DNA from: Streblospio benedicti
Lineage: Eukaryota > Annelida > Polychaeta > Spionida > Spionidae
Direction of reading: 5' to 3'
Assembly: GCA_019095985.1 (NCBI GenBank)
Contig: CM032660.1
Coordinates: forward strand, 62,062,695 to 62,126,694
Length of the DNA: 64,000 nt
Below are positions 23,201 to 33,716 of the stretch, piece by piece. Numbering within the stretch: position 1 is the first letter of the stretch; each line of letters begins with the position of its first letter. A program made the position numbers and the translations under genes. The notes below the pieces were generated by a model that saw nothing but the letters and a program-made list of their open reading frames with translations, ran no database searches and was not told where the DNA came from.

Positions 23201-24133
23201 GTAATTAATTAATGATTTACCCGTCGGTTAAGGTGCCAGTCTATAAGATCGAACTACATTGAACAATTTATATATAGCAATTTATTGCAGCGTATCTTAG
23301 ATGACGAACTTGTAAATAGTGTATCAATACAAAATGAATTCATACAATGCTCTTGCACAAGGGTGTCATAGTCTCTCTCACCCCCCCTTCTTTTTACATA
23401 TTTCATAAATGTTAATATCTTTCTGTATTGGATAACAAAATAACATAATTAGGATCATGATGAATAGTGAGTTTGAAACAACCATACAAAAAAATTAAAC
23501 TCAATAAATACTTGCACACTAAACTTGTCATCCATTTCATATCTACATCTTTACAATACAAGAAGTAAAGGAGAGTGTAAGCAAAATTACTGCCATTTGA
23601 CAGCTTGACATTAATCATGCACCATTATTTTTCATTGATACAAAATATGCGGCAGAAATATTGGTGCATATATTCACCCTGTATGGCTACCTAAGTGCCA
23701 GGCCAGTGGTGTTCCCACGTAATCATTTTCAGATAAATAAAGACATGTAAATGAAAATGTTTGATTGTTTTTTGGAATAGTGAACAGCAAAAGAATGAAA
23801 AAGACAAAATAACATTTTCAGAGTTGATCCATATCATACATCCCACATAGAGATAAAGTTTGTATGTATGGCTGTATCCTCTTATCACTTCTGTTATCCT
23901 TTGGAACTGTCTTCTGGTAGAATGTCTGTGATATAATCACGTCCAGAATATCCAAATGAAGTTATCAATTACTGTCTGAGAACACAACACATTAAGTAGT
24001 TGGCTACATTGACATTAGTCCATCATAAACCCTGTGGTTAGTATTGGGAACACTATAGTTAGCAAGTCACATAAAGAGAGATTCCATGATATAATCTGTG
24101 GCAGTAAATGAAGGAACCGTCACATATAATATT
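20243..24133. repeat. master copy of the inverted duplication (VRK1-like gene plus convergent 3' UTRs)
   Basis: The reverse complement of this interval is found at 37163-41160. The 23200-24133 part occurs again at 35383-36262, and a ragged third version of 20.2-22.7 kb is at 41537-44012. This copy is the only one with all reading frames open. Confidence 0.9.
20436..21995 (+). CDS. VRK1: vaccinia-related kinase 1-like Ser/Thr kinase, intronless
   Basis: VRK1 is a nuclear kinase acting on histone H3, BAF and transcription factors. The 519-residue protein has the VRK fold: glycine loop IGVGGFG (46-52), Lys74 in VLKME, catalytic loop HADIKASN (178-185, Asp180), DFG (202-204, where vertebrate VRK1 has DYG), and the VRK block SRRGDLEILAYCLLQWLCGK. 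The tail (about 355-519) has Ser-Asp/Glu clusters and basic nuclear-localisation-like stretches. It is longer than human VRK1 (396). ATG at 20436 (atcaccATGc) is a better start than the upstream GTG. A single exon suggests a retrocopy or intron loss, yet the frame is fully open. It is convergent with the carrier gene. Confidence 0.93.
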   Translation: MPPKKQNAGVKAAGKGNNNHKLSSQLPEGTILQDFTKGVWKIGKPIGVGGFGLLYLAKSGATGAVTPNAEYVLKMEPHGNGPLFCELAFYQRVAKPDLIKSWMASRKLKSLGMPKFIATGLHEDKKEKNRFMVMERFGTDLQKLFEQNGKRFPRKTVITIGLQLLEVLEYIHSKEYCHADIKASNILLGYDKSSSNQVFLVDFGLAYRYTVDGKLKPGKSDPKWKHNGTIEFTSRDAHDGRTPSRRGDLEILAYCLLQWLCGKLPWEDKLSDCEYVQREKNKYMSNVPTLMTKCFPGGEKPLEIQLFLQYVNKLQYEDEPDYELCKKILRDGLKKLGFVDDGKLDFSSSASKTKASAKRTVTPKGKGKKAAISESEDETESDDEESDDEELCSGTKRKVSAKRKVMPKRKARSQSCSDSESDIPRAAKKKAPVKGKSTQRKKAIDVSDSESEDEYDSESEDEHIVRLTNGRKKVASHPAKRARSRIASPKNRKTKKPKAEVGCQTSPWLKGLKRSRKGK

Positions 24134-24302
24134 AAATAAACCAGTGAAATGTTTAACATTTACCAGTTTTACAACAACTCATGCATTAACATTCAACACA
24201 TGCATGTCACAATATATTTAAATGTCATATTTTGAAAGTAATCAGTTATCAAAGTCTAGCAGTCATAGCTTAAAATAATGAGTTCCGGATTCTTTGCAGA
24301 GA
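21996..24302. other. convergent 3' region between VRK1-like and carrier genes
   Basis: It holds 3' UTR sequence of both genes and no convincing ORF. It contains an (ATT)n-like run at 22856-22880 and an A-rich run at 22950-23000. A 'cttaaccgacgggtaaat'-type segment (about 23220) marks the limit of one duplicated block. Confidence 0.6.
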
Positions 24303-25436
24303 TTACATGTAGCGTGAAGACGATGATTTAATGGAATGAACTTGAGCTGGCCTATTAGAAGATGGACTAGATGTGAAGAACTTCTTGAGCTGCTCATATG
24401 AGATGAACATCACAACATTCCATGGGCCGAAGCGCAAGAATGCTGGTACACACCCTTTGTAGAAAGTTTTAACACCACCCTCTCTATACATCTTCGATGC
24501 ACATTCAAGTGCACCAGAATACTGTCCTGGAGCGGAATTCATAAATCTGGTCTTCACAACGTCAATGGGTGAGGCACACAGGGTAGTGATGAAGCCAGCA
24601 CCAACAGCGGACAAGCAATGGCAAGGAATGTTGTCGGAAAGCAAAGCATGGTTTAGGATAGCCTCTTTTATGAGATCATACGATACCAACTCTGTGCAGT
24701 TGACCACTGCATTACGGGAAATATTTGGCAAGCAACCTTTCCACAATCCTCTTGCTCCTTCTTCTATGGCAATGGTTCGGTAGGCCGAAACACATCCATT
24801 GTATCTGGGAGCAGCACGACATTGTGCTTGCATGCGCACTTTCACCACATCTGTAGGCTGAGCGGCCAGCACAGCTGCCCCACCAGTGGTAATGCCTGCT
24901 AGCATACGCAGACCAATGTTCTTCTGGCTGGGATCAACTTGCAGCAGATTGCTGTATCCCTGCTTCACTACGTCATACAGTCCAATTCTCACCGACGCAA
25001 ATGCCATCTGCCTCTGAAGACCGGGAACGAGACCACTGTAGAGGGCACGGACACCTTCTTCCCTGGATATGGTTGCAACTGTGCTCAGCAGACCACCGTA
25101 CGTTTGGTTATATCCTACAGCGGAGGCAAAAGCCCGCCCTGTACGGCGAGATGCAGCACTCACAAGTGAGGAAGCCAGCCCCTCACCCTGAATCTGTAAT
25201 CTGACTTTGGCGGTGTCGAGGGGGAATGTGGTCATGTCAGCAATGCAAGCCGCAGTCCCAGCACTGATGAACTTGACACCCAAAGAAGCATCTTTGCCGG
25301 GCGGTGGCTGATCACAGCGTGCGAATGTCTGGTTTGGTGCCGCAGACAGAGTGGACACAGCTGAAGGCCGCATCATTTTGTTGTTCGAGGATCTGGCGCC
25401 GACTCCACGGACAGTAACAAGCGCAAAGTTCTCCAT
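24303..25436 (-). CDS. UCP: mitochondrial uncoupling protein-like carrier, intronless
   Basis: This is an SLC25 carrier of the inner mitochondrial membrane. UCP-type members dissipate proton gradient or move dicarboxylates. The 377-residue protein has three carrier repeats with signatures PLDTAKVR (73-80), [10 protein letters not shown] and [10 protein letters not shown], and long stretches matching vertebrate UCP1-3 ([55 protein letters not shown]). An about 50-residue N-terminal extension precedes the core, longer than in vertebrates. ATG at 25436 (aaaATGg) is chosen over an upstream GTG. Vertebrate UCP1-3 genes have six coding exons, whereas this one has none interrupted. Its 3' half recurs, scrambled, at 36262-37160. 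Confidence 0.93.
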   Translation of the reverse strand: MENFALVTVRGVGARSSNNKMMRPSAVSTLSAAPNQTFARCDQPPPGKDASLGVKFISAGTAACIADMTTFPLDTAKVRLQIQGEGLASSLVSAASRRTGRAFASAVGYNQTYGGLLSTVATISREEGVRALYSGLVPGLQRQMAFASVRIGLYDVVKQGYSNLLQVDPSQKNIGLRMLAGITTGGAAVLAAQPTDVVKVRMQAQCRAAPRYNGCVSAYRTIAIEEGARGLWKGCLPNISRNAVVNCTELVSYDLIKEAILNHALLSDNIPCHCLSAVGAGFITTLCASPIDVVKTRFMNSAPGQYSGALECASKMYREGGVKTFYKGCVPAFLRFGPWNVVMFISYEQLKKFFTSSPSSNRPAQVHSIKSSSSRYM

Positions 25437-26431
25437 TTTCACTCTCTAATCTTATAAATAATATATTTGTTATGCATATTGAATGATTACAACAGTGAAC
25501 TTCACAGAGTTGGTTCCTTTTCTTACAATGAAGTAATTTTAATTTTGCTTTGTGAATCACTCTCCCAATCCGTGTTAATACACTGCTCTAACAATGTATA
25601 GAGCATCCGACTTTGGGCTTTGTCTGGTAAAACGGGACGTCCTCTTGGTTTCATCGGATGGCAGTGCTTTACACTTAACGGTAATAATATGTCAAATGTC
25701 TTTGAAACTTCAATATACAGCCTATTTCGATCCAAACAAGTTATGCCAACCTGATCCTAATGTGGTTGATGCCAGATTCTGTCGAGGCATAATTCCTGGT
25801 ATATAGTGAGGCTACGTTGTGCGTTTACGTTAGAAAGCAGTAACACGAAAGAGATGACCATTCCGCGAATCTTAACGTTAAACGTTCCTACAGCAACGCT
25901 GAACGTCAGTTCATTGCAATTAGCAGCAATCTAGTAGACGACAAACTAATTCTATTCAATTTTCTGAAAATAATATATTTGTTGTGCATATTGTGTCTGT
26001 ATTTTTCATGTGATAATGCCACTCTGGGTGTAAGTATTCCTATTTGTTAAGTGTAATTACGTATACTCTAATTAATTTGCTCTTTATTAAAAAAAAAAAA
26101 AAAAAAAAAAACACTCGGCCTATACAATCACAGCATAGCCTGGGGTCGGGTTTGTCGTGGTGTGCGGAGGTGATATATAAACGGAAATGGGGTTTTCCTT
26201 TTTCATATTTTTGTGTGAAAAAAAAATCATCCTTAGAGTTTTCAAGCGTCTGTTTCAATTTGGTGACAGCTCATCAAAAACGCAACATCTTTTTTCAAAT
26301 TTTGTTCTACTTTGTTACAGGTCAAAGATAATATGACAGTACGAGGGTACATAGTTGTGTAAAAAGCTCACTTCAAAGGACAAGAGTATTGTCGTGTTTG
26401 GTTATTTAGTTTGGTATGGTTTGTGTTGCAG
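25437..26431. other. upstream region of the carrier gene, no gene seen
   Basis: It contains a 24-base A run (26090-26110) and no supported exon. It could hold the carrier's promoter and the first exons of the plus-strand gene, but I see no clear signal. Confidence 0.45.
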
Positions 26432-26582
26432 CTTTGAGAAGGCCTACCAGTGGGCACGCGGCCTCTGTAGGACGGTGGACACGGTCGACTCTATCCACCC
26501 CATAAGGCAGGAGGAGTTTACTATTGATAATATTGACATAGATTACATACAAACACATTTAAATAGCAACAGCTTATATTGA
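26432..26582 (+). CDS. candidate terminal exon, unknown protein
   Basis: A strong acceptor (tttgtgttgcag) is followed by an open stretch reading FEKAYQWARGLCRTVDTVDS, then IHPIRQEEFTIDNIDIDYIQ, to TGA at 26580. GC content is raised in its first half. I do not recognise the family, and its reading phase does not fit the next exon, so it may end a different transcript. Confidence 0.35.
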
Positions 26583-26877
26583 TAAAGTGATGAAGATTAT
26601 GTTAAAAAGATTATAATCAAGATGCTTTTGAGCATGATGATGATGATATCATAAAGATGCAGATGCTGATAGTTCAAAAAAGTTGTCAGCAAATGTCTAC
26701 AGCATGGATGGCATGATGATAGTGTTGGGATTTACATAGTGATTCTAACTTGCATTATAAATTATGAATTCCAACCTACATGTACATTTACAAATAGGAT
26801 GACTTATAAGTATCAGAGATACGAGAGGGTTGTCTGTAATTTAATTCTGAAAAAGTAGAATTGATTGTATTTTGCAG

Positions 26878-27235
26878 GCAGAACGCTGATGGCCCCTTCA
26901 CCTCCGCTGACACCGCCGTCTCCGCTGCCATAGCAACCCCCGCTGACGCCACTGACTCCGCCGTCCCTGTTGCCATCGACGACGTCACTCCGTCCACCTC
27001 CGCTGCTGCTGGTGTCGCTGATGCTGCTTCAGCCGTATCTGTTGCTTTCACCACATCCAACACCTCAATCACGACCTCCACCACCTCCGACGACTCCATC
27101 CTCTCCATCAACACCTCCACTGATCAGGACGATGCTGTGTCCAGGCGTCGCCGCGTGGCCTTCAACCTCGCAGCGCCCCCCGTGCCCGCTGTGCTCCATG
27201 TGCCCCCTCCCATCCACATCAACCCCCCAATGCAG
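26878..27235 (+). CDS. exon of unidentified plus-strand gene (Thr/Ser/Ala-rich)
   Basis: Between acceptor ttttgcag and donor gtgaga. The exon enters in phase 2 and leaves in phase 0. It encodes a Ser/Thr/Ala-rich low-complexity stretch, then SRRRRVAFNLAAPPVPAVLH and VPPPIHINPPMQ. The composition suggests a disordered region. It joins in frame to 30292. Family unknown. Confidence 0.55.
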
Positions 27236-27293
27236 GTGAGAGGGTGACAAACACTATAATAGAACTAGTTTTTGAATCTCATTTTAATTGTGT

Positions 27294-27465
27294 AGTGGTA
27301 GATCCAGGTTTGGGGGGAAAGGGGAGCACACTTAAAGGATTTCATGGGTTTTGTACGCGCGGTCGATGGCGGACGTGTAAAAAACTCTACAAAAATTAAG
27401 TATTTTGGTGGGAAAAGGGGGATGTGCGCCCCATGCGCCCCCCACCCCCATGGATCTGCCTATGA
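27294..27465. mobile_element. short non-autonomous DNA element, copy 1 (pairs with 60497-60678)
   Basis: The ends read gtagatccagg ... tggatctgcctat. Inner text shared with the second copy includes 'tacgcgcggtcgatggcgga' and 'cgtgtaaaaaact'. About 170 bp, no ORF. It lies in an intron of the plus-strand gene. Confidence 0.65.
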
Positions 27466-27829
27466 TTGTGCAAATGTCAACTATTCCTTTTTCTAGCATT
27501 GATATATAAGGTACACGTACGCACATTTCAAGAACAGTGTTGTGGCATGAATATCAAAAGTCATATTACGCTCTAAGAAGGAGGGGGGGTGCCACAGGAT
27601 AGTGGAACATGGAACATGGGGTAAAAAAATAGTGGAACATGGAACATGGGGTAAAAAAAGTGGAACATGGAACATAGTTTATGCTACCTTTGTTGAATAG
27701 GAGAGGTTTCGAACACACAATAAGGACCACATTGTATTGCGTTGTCGGTCAATATGATATCAAACACTTCATAATCGTGCCAATCCTCCAGCCAATGTTT
27801 GGTTTCTACAGCATCTACCAAATGTGCTT

Positions 27830-28120
27830 CTTTGGCTGATTGAATGGGCAGTTAGACTAGTGACCAGAAGGTCGTGGGTTCACTTGCCAGTTGGCTCTGT
27901 TATTGGGTTTTGAGCAAACTCATACCTAAATAGTTGCACATAGCTCTGTGGCATCTACACTTTAATTAGGTACAGGTCATTGAGTTGAAAGAGTAAGTGA
28001 GTGATTGTGTGAGTAATTAGCAAAAGTGTGCAACTGACCTGGTGTAAAATGTAAATTCGTGAGAGCAAGACTTGGATCACAACTATGAACCACCGGATTT
28101 ACATTTACATCTATCTGATT
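27830..28120 (+). mobile_element. tRNA-derived SINE, copy 1
   Basis: It has a B-box-like 'gtgggttc', then the family body (gagcaaactc..taaatagttgcaca, ggcatctacactttaattag, gagtgagtgattgtg, gacctggtgtaaa) and the tail 'ccaccggatttacatttaca'. Four further copies lie in the window. Confidence 0.75.
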
Positions 28121-28384
28121 AAAACCTGTAATTTAAAAGTAATATAACAGTTACCTGTTCCTCGACATTTTTACACGGCTCAAACTGGCACGTATACACT
28201 CCAATACTGAGTGTGAGCGCTCAGTAAATGCTTAGACAGTTGACCTCCAGAGCTTCAATAGGCCAATATCAGAGTATTCATATTTATAATGGCTTTGCAA
28301 AAAAGTATCTGGGCTGGGTGGTAGGATAAGGTTTTGAAGGTTCAGACCCATCCTCAATGTGTTTAAAAAGATTTATATATTTGA

Positions 28385-28556
28385 AATTACAGACAGTCAT
28401 ATATAAATATAAATGTGGTAAATATGGTTGTTTATAGTCGCAATTCACTGTTATTGTGCTCTAGCGACTTTACATATTTACACCAGGTCACTGGGAATCG
28501 AACCCTTCTGGTCACGACTCCAACTCCCTATCCACTCGGCCACGGAAGCACATAAT
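28385..28556 (-). mobile_element. tRNA-derived SINE, copy with clear tRNA head
   Basis: The minus strand begins with tRNA-like 'gtggccgagtgg' (A box) and 'gggttcgattccc' (B box). It continues 'gacctggtgtaaatatgtaa' and 'gcgactataaac'. The middle is shorter than in the other copies. The head looks Ser/Leu-tRNA-like, but the body shows this is a SINE, not a tRNA gene. Confidence 0.75.
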
Positions 28557-29240
28557 AAATATTGATGCAGAAAATGGCTCAGATTGCACATGTGGGCACA
28601 CAAAATTTCCCTGGGCGAGCATGCACCCAGACCCCCCTACCATATTTATCACCATTGTTTGCTCTTCTTCACCATTCCCTCACTAACAACCTGGGGCGGC
28701 CCCATAAATAGATATTGGCAAAATTCTTGACGGATTTAAGTCTACATACCCTTGATATGGAACTGAACAGTGATTTACAAAGATCAATTGTGTCACTTCA
28801 AATGAAGCAAAATGCGTGTTTTTGTTTCATTCCATGAGCTCTCCATATGCTGAAAGCTTTCTCCTAATATACCCTCCTATATCCCCCCCCCCCCCTAACA
28901 AGTACTACTACATCAGATAAGAATGTCATAAAGGTTAGAAAATACTTCTCTATACTTGCAATAGTCACACGAGCAAGCGATTCGTTTGCGTTATGACTAG
29001 GTTTGAAATTTCAGAAAAATATATTTGTTTATTTGGATAAAGTGTCTATTGTATCAGAGCAAATTGTATGCAAATATTCATATAATATGTGAAGAGAAAT
29101 ACCAAGAATTGAAATAGGTTTTTGATTTAGCGATATACTAAACAAGATAACAACATCCAATATTTAAATGATTCAGCTGTATTTATTCATGTTCTCTACG
29201 AACTCTGGCAGTACTTTTATTGGTGGCTCAAAAGAGTCTA
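28557..29240. other. intron DNA without recognised feature
   Basis: It is AT-rich with one C-run (28887-28900). No ORF or repeat match was found by eye. Confidence 0.45.
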
Positions 29241-29354
29241 AAATTTGGGGAGCCGACATTAAGTCGGCTTTAATTAATGTCAAAGTAAAAAAAATCCTTC
29301 ACTTGGAAGCTCTGATGAAGATTGGTCCATGTGGAGTTGTCTGAAATGCATTAT

Positions 29355-29637
29355 CCATTTATGTGGGTTCGATTCCTGATCGGGTCTGGTGGTGGGTGTT
29401 GCGCAAGCAATCCGTGGCACCTACACGTTAATTAGGTACAGGTTATTGGGTTGAAGGAGTGAGTGAGTTATTAGCATTGTGCGCTGAATGTGCAGCCGAT
29501 GCAAGCATATGAGAAATGATCAATTGAAAATCAATAAGTGGGCCAAGGACCTGGTGTAAATTGTAAACTCGTGAGAGCAAAACTTGGACCACGACTATAA
29601 ACCACCACATTTACATTCACATTTACATTTATGTAAC
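29355..29637 (+). mobile_element. tRNA-derived SINE, copy 3
   Basis: 'gtgggttcgattcctgatcg' (B box) is followed by the family body and the tail 'ccaccacatttacattcaca'. The 29248-29300 segment ahead of it (agccgacattaagtcggct...) recurs ahead of copy 4. Confidence 0.8.
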
Positions 29638-29924
29638 AAAAATCTCGTAGGAGCAACCCTAGCTGTCCCATATCTAGGATATGTCACAGTGACTGTAAGC
29701 ACCTTCATGATTAACGTTTTGCAGTGAATAATAGACAATAATAGAATGTGGAACGGGAGTCAATCATCACTTACGGGGCCATTGTTTATGTAGAACCAAT
29801 GCACATTTTGCATTAGCTAGCAACTTTCTTTGCTTGCTCGAGAGATTTACAGTATTTGAGGGAGCCGACATTAAGTCGGCTTGCATTAAAGTCAAAGTAA
29901 AAAAAAAATCCTTTATTAGCAAAC

Positions 29925-30212
29925 TCATCCCTAAAGAAGTTGCACACTGGTCTGTGGCATCGACACGTTAATTAGGTAATGCCATTGGGCTAGCTGAAAG
30001 AGTGAGTGAGTGATTGTGTGAGTGATTGGCATTGGGTGTTGAATGTGCTACCGATGCAAAACTAGGATTATTAATAATCCTAGTGCAAACATATGATAAA
30101 TGATCAATTGATGATCACCACGTAAGCCAATGACCTTGTGTAAATTGTAAAGTCATAAGCAAGACTTGGATCAGGACTATAAACCACCACATTTACATTT
30201 CACATTTAACAT
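29925..30212 (+). mobile_element. tRNA-derived SINE, copy 4 (head missing)
   Basis: It starts inside the body at 'agcaaactcatccctaaag' and ends 'ccaccacatttacatttcac'. It lacks the tRNA head and is preceded by the hairpin leader 'agccgacattaagtcggct' at about 29866. Confidence 0.75.
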
Positions 30213-30291
30213 GTCATACACAACACTTTAACAAACTATGAAACCATGACATACACGACACTGTAACAACTAACTTTCCCTTCATCCCCAG

Positions 30292-30382
30292 GTGTTGCCC
30301 CGGGACCTGTTCACCCACGGGGACGACGCCCGCATCCACGCCGGTCTGGCCGCCGTGGCGGGCGCGAACCAAGTCATCGCAC
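30292..30382 (+). CDS. exon of unidentified plus-strand gene
   Basis: This 91-nt GC-rich exon lies between 'catccccag' and donor gtaagt, phase 0 to 1. It encodes VLPRDLFTHGDDARIHAGLA and AVAGANQVIA. High GC against AT-rich flanks and clean borders support a real exon. Confidence 0.65.
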
Positions 30383-31014
30383 GTAAGTATCCGCCTCGGC
30401 AGGGGCATGGCTTGCAGTGTAGTCTACAGAGGAGTAAACGGGCGTTCACGTAAAATAGGGGTTGGGAAACCTATATAGATCGTTAGGAAATACATCTTCA
30501 ATAATTTAAACCCATTGTAAAGTATCTGTAGTAATGTATAAGAATTTGATTATTATCTCATGATCATTTATCCTCGTCTACTTGTTCATGTGTCATTTTT
30601 ATAATTGGATTTTTTCCTCTCCGTAAACATGCTCATCTTGTTGAAGGTACAATGTACACTATTTTGATTATGGTTTGAGTGTGTAATTGCAATCGTTTGT
30701 TTTGTTCTATACGTGTATTTGTCTGTATATTTACCAGTTTGTCTTCCCCGTGTGAATGAATTTGTATATGTCATGTCGCATTTTGGCCACGCAGAATCCA
30801 ATTCCATTAAAAATTGAAATATCTTTAAACTAAACATAAGAGAATGGCCTCTTTCAGACCTGCATCTACATGTATGTGTTAGTGTTATAATGCAGGCTAC
30901 CCATGATGCTGAGCTGATTAATTTCTAGCAGGTTGCACACTGCTAACTACTTACAGGCTATGTGAGTGAATGCTAACGTGGGTGATAAGTACGTCTGTAC
31001 TGGTTGCAACATTT

Positions 31015-31780
31015 TGTATGCTCCTCAGGGAACTGAGGGAGATATAGTGAGACAAGGCTGCCACCAATGACCTGGCATGGATATGAAATCGCCGTAGCCC
31101 AATACACCGATGAATTACAACTTTAAACAAGCATATTTAGGTTCACGTGCAAAGTTCTGTTGACATGATTGGTGGTGTATGCTCCTCAGGGAGTTAGGGA
31201 GGATATAGTGGGACAGGGATGTCACCAATGACCTGGCGTGAATATGAAGTTGTTAGAGCACATAACAGTGAATGAACAAGCATATTTACGTTAACATGTA
31301 AAGTTCTGTTAGGGACGGTGCAATATTTACCAGGGAGGCGGGACCGATGCATTTGGTAGAGGGACAGGTACTTTTCAAGGTGCAAAGTAGGGGGACCGGA
31401 TGATTTTTCATTCTCGTTGGGCATGGGACATGCACTTTTTTTCAGCTGCTGAAATTCCACCTCGACGTGCACGTGAGCGAATCGGTACAACTTAATCACA
31501 CGAATATTCATGGGAGGGGATGCAGACTTTTTTTTATGAATAGAGGTCATGAAGCATCAGTTTTTTTTTTCGTCGTACCACCAGGGGACAAGACCTTTTT
31601 TTTCAAACAAGCTTTTTTCCATATGCACCGGTCCCCACTGCCTGCTAAATATTGCACCGTCCCTTAACATGATTGGTGGTGTATGCTCCTCAGGGAATTG
31701 AGGAAGATATAGAGAGGCAACAATACCACCAATGATCTGGCGTATATATAAATTTGCTATAGACCACAATAACGCCCCTT
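31015..31780. repeat. three tandem about 150-160-bp units, the second interrupted by a MITE
   Basis: Units start at 31015, 31176 and 31680 with tgtatgctcctcaggga. They share 'caccaatga.ctggc' and, in the first two, 'catattta.gtt' and 'aaagttctgtt'. The element at 31312-31663 interrupts unit 2 close to its end. Confidence 0.8.
31312..31663. mobile_element. MITE with TTA target duplication (PIF/Harbinger-like), inside a tandem repeat
   Basis: Terminal inverted repeats GGGACGGTGCAATATTTA and its complement are flanked by TTA (31309-31311, 31664-31666). The neighbouring repeat unit shows the empty site 'gttctgttgacatgattgg'. 3-bp TTA/TAA duplications are characteristic of PIF/Harbinger. No transposase ORF. 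Confidence 0.8.
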
Positions 31781-32288
31781 GGAACCGAAAAAAGTGCCGT
31801 TCTCCGTGACGTTATAATGACGGAATTTCGTAATTCGGAGATGCTATGTATGTACTACGTATTTTTTCAGCTATTGACACAACCTTTTATGCCAAATTAC
31901 CATCTAGTGTATAGAGTACAACGTAGGACACATTTAAGATACATAAATCGTATATATAAGTGAGATGATGAAGATAAATCGTACATTAAAGTTACCAATC
32001 GACAGAACGGTAACTCCATTGGAAGGATCACGGTAACTCCTGAAATAAAAACGGTAGTTACTAATTTATGGAGAATGGTAACTCCTTATTTTATTCTCCT
32101 TTGTAGTATTGCGTTTTATACAGAGTAACTGTGTCTATGTTTTAACAAGTCAATCAGCGGGAATATTACAAGTGTAAGTCTATGCCGGTTCCCATCATCA
32201 TCTGAGTCAGTGAAGTCGGAGGTACCAGTTTTAGCACAGTGTTGGACTAGTGAACAGATGTGCTAGGTGTAATCTCTGGCGGCCTTTA

Positions 32289-32630
32289 GGGAACGATCAT
32301 AAATAAGGATACTGGGGTGGGGTGGGGGTGGGGGTCGTCCATTTTTTGAATTTTTTTGGGGGGAGGGGGCGCAAAGAAAAAGTTAACCGACCCCCCCATC
32401 AACATTTTAAAAGGTTGAGTGACACCCTCCCCCCCTGAACCGCTAAAGAAAAAGTCCTCCATATAGTCCTTGAATTGCTAAAAGAAAATATTTGAAAAAA
32501 AAAAAAAATACCGTAGCGTGATAAGAAAAACGTTCAGCGACCCCCACAAAGGGTATCAGAAAAGTTGGACGATCCCCACCTTTTTGGACGACCCCCCCCC
32601 CCCCCGGTATCATTATTTATGATCGTTCCC
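32289..32630. mobile_element. MITE, GGGAACGATCATAAATA ends, copy 1
   Basis: The ends GGGAACGATCATAAATA and TATTTATGATCGTTCCC are complementary. The flanks are TTA and TCA. The inside is rich in C/G runs with no ORF. A second copy is at 50135-50433. Confidence 0.8.
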
Positions 32631-32879
32631 TCAGGGTGCCTGGAAATATCGTGAGATCCATTTTGCTACCGGGCGTGACCAAAGGTCAGTGAAGATGGTT
32701 CAGCCTGGCATGGCAGAGGGTGTAGCGCTCAGTGTGCAAGACCTGGCCCTCCTTATTGGGCGTGGCCTTGAGCATCAACTTCTGGATGTAGTACCGGGGA
32801 GCATAGCTGCTAAGAGAGAAAACACTCACGTTTGCAAGGTTTAATAGTTGAGCTGCAGCAGGTCCTCTCATACTTATTT

Positions 32880-33125
32880 AATATCAATACACAGTTCTTC
32901 ATACCTGCTAATAAGTCCTAAATATTTTATTTTTATTTTCTTAAAGTTATTCAGTTTAACATTTCGACAAGAAAATGTCCTCATCAGAAACTCAAGAGAA
33001 GAGTTTCTGAAGAGGACATTTTCTTGTCGGAACGTTAAACCGAATAAGTTAAGAAATTTTAAAATAAAATATTTAGGACTCTGGATTGGGTTATAAAGCA
33101 GGTATGAAGAACTGTGTAATGATAC
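32880..33125. mobile_element. about 245-bp foldback element
   Basis: Nearly the whole element is one inverted repeat: outer 'acacagttcttcatacctgc' (32889) with its exact complement at 33098-33117, and inner 'gacaagaaaatgtcctc' with 'gaggacattttcttgtc'. The centre is near 33000. It ends only about 50 bp before the acceptor of the next exon. Confidence 0.85.
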
Positions 33126-33174
33126 TAAGTAAGTATAAAAACACTCACATTTCCACGTTGGTGCGTGTTTTCAG

Positions 33175-33277
33175 AGCCTGCATCTCCCGACCCCATCCTG
33201 CGTCGTCGCCGCCACCGCCGCCGCCTCAGCTGCGGCTCCCTCGGCAGCAGGTGGTTCCGGGAGCTCGGAGGCGGACA
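33175..33277 (+). CDS. exon of unidentified plus-strand gene (Arg-rich)
   Basis: This 103-nt exon lies between 'gttttcag' and donor gtacgt, phase 1 to 2. Joined to the previous exon it reads QPASPDPILRRRRHRRRLSC then GSLGSRWFRELGGG. The Arg-rich patch could be a nuclear-localisation or phosphoregulation site. Family not recognised. Confidence 0.6.
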
Positions 33278-33716
33278 GTACGTGCACGAACGTATTACGT
33301 TAGGGATGGTGTACACTGCAAAGGTGGAATATTGTTCCACTTAGGGGGAGAGGGGGTTTCGGTCAAGCTTTGGATATTCCACTCTTTTGTGGGTTTAATA
33401 TTTCATCTCCCGCGCTAAAACTTTTCATAGCAGAATTTCATTATTTACTATTTAAATGTGGCATTTAAAAAAAGATACATAGCAGTATATGATAGATATT
33501 ATTTTATGGCATATATAAGTAATATTTGAATAAATATCGCAAAACACTGTGTAGATATTCTTCGATTATGTCACATCTGATGTTTCCACTTTTGGGGGGA
33601 GGGGGTGGTCCATATAAAAAGAGAACACTATTCAACTTTTGCAGAGCCTGACAAAATGTACATCCCTTACGTTATCAAGTTAGTTACGTAGTATGTTAAC
33701 ATTTATATCATAGTTA

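Noticed and set aside
28490-28556. Possible tRNA gene (A and B boxes on the minus strand)
   Set aside because: The downstream sequence continues as the SINE body shared by four other copies, and there is no matching acceptor stem.
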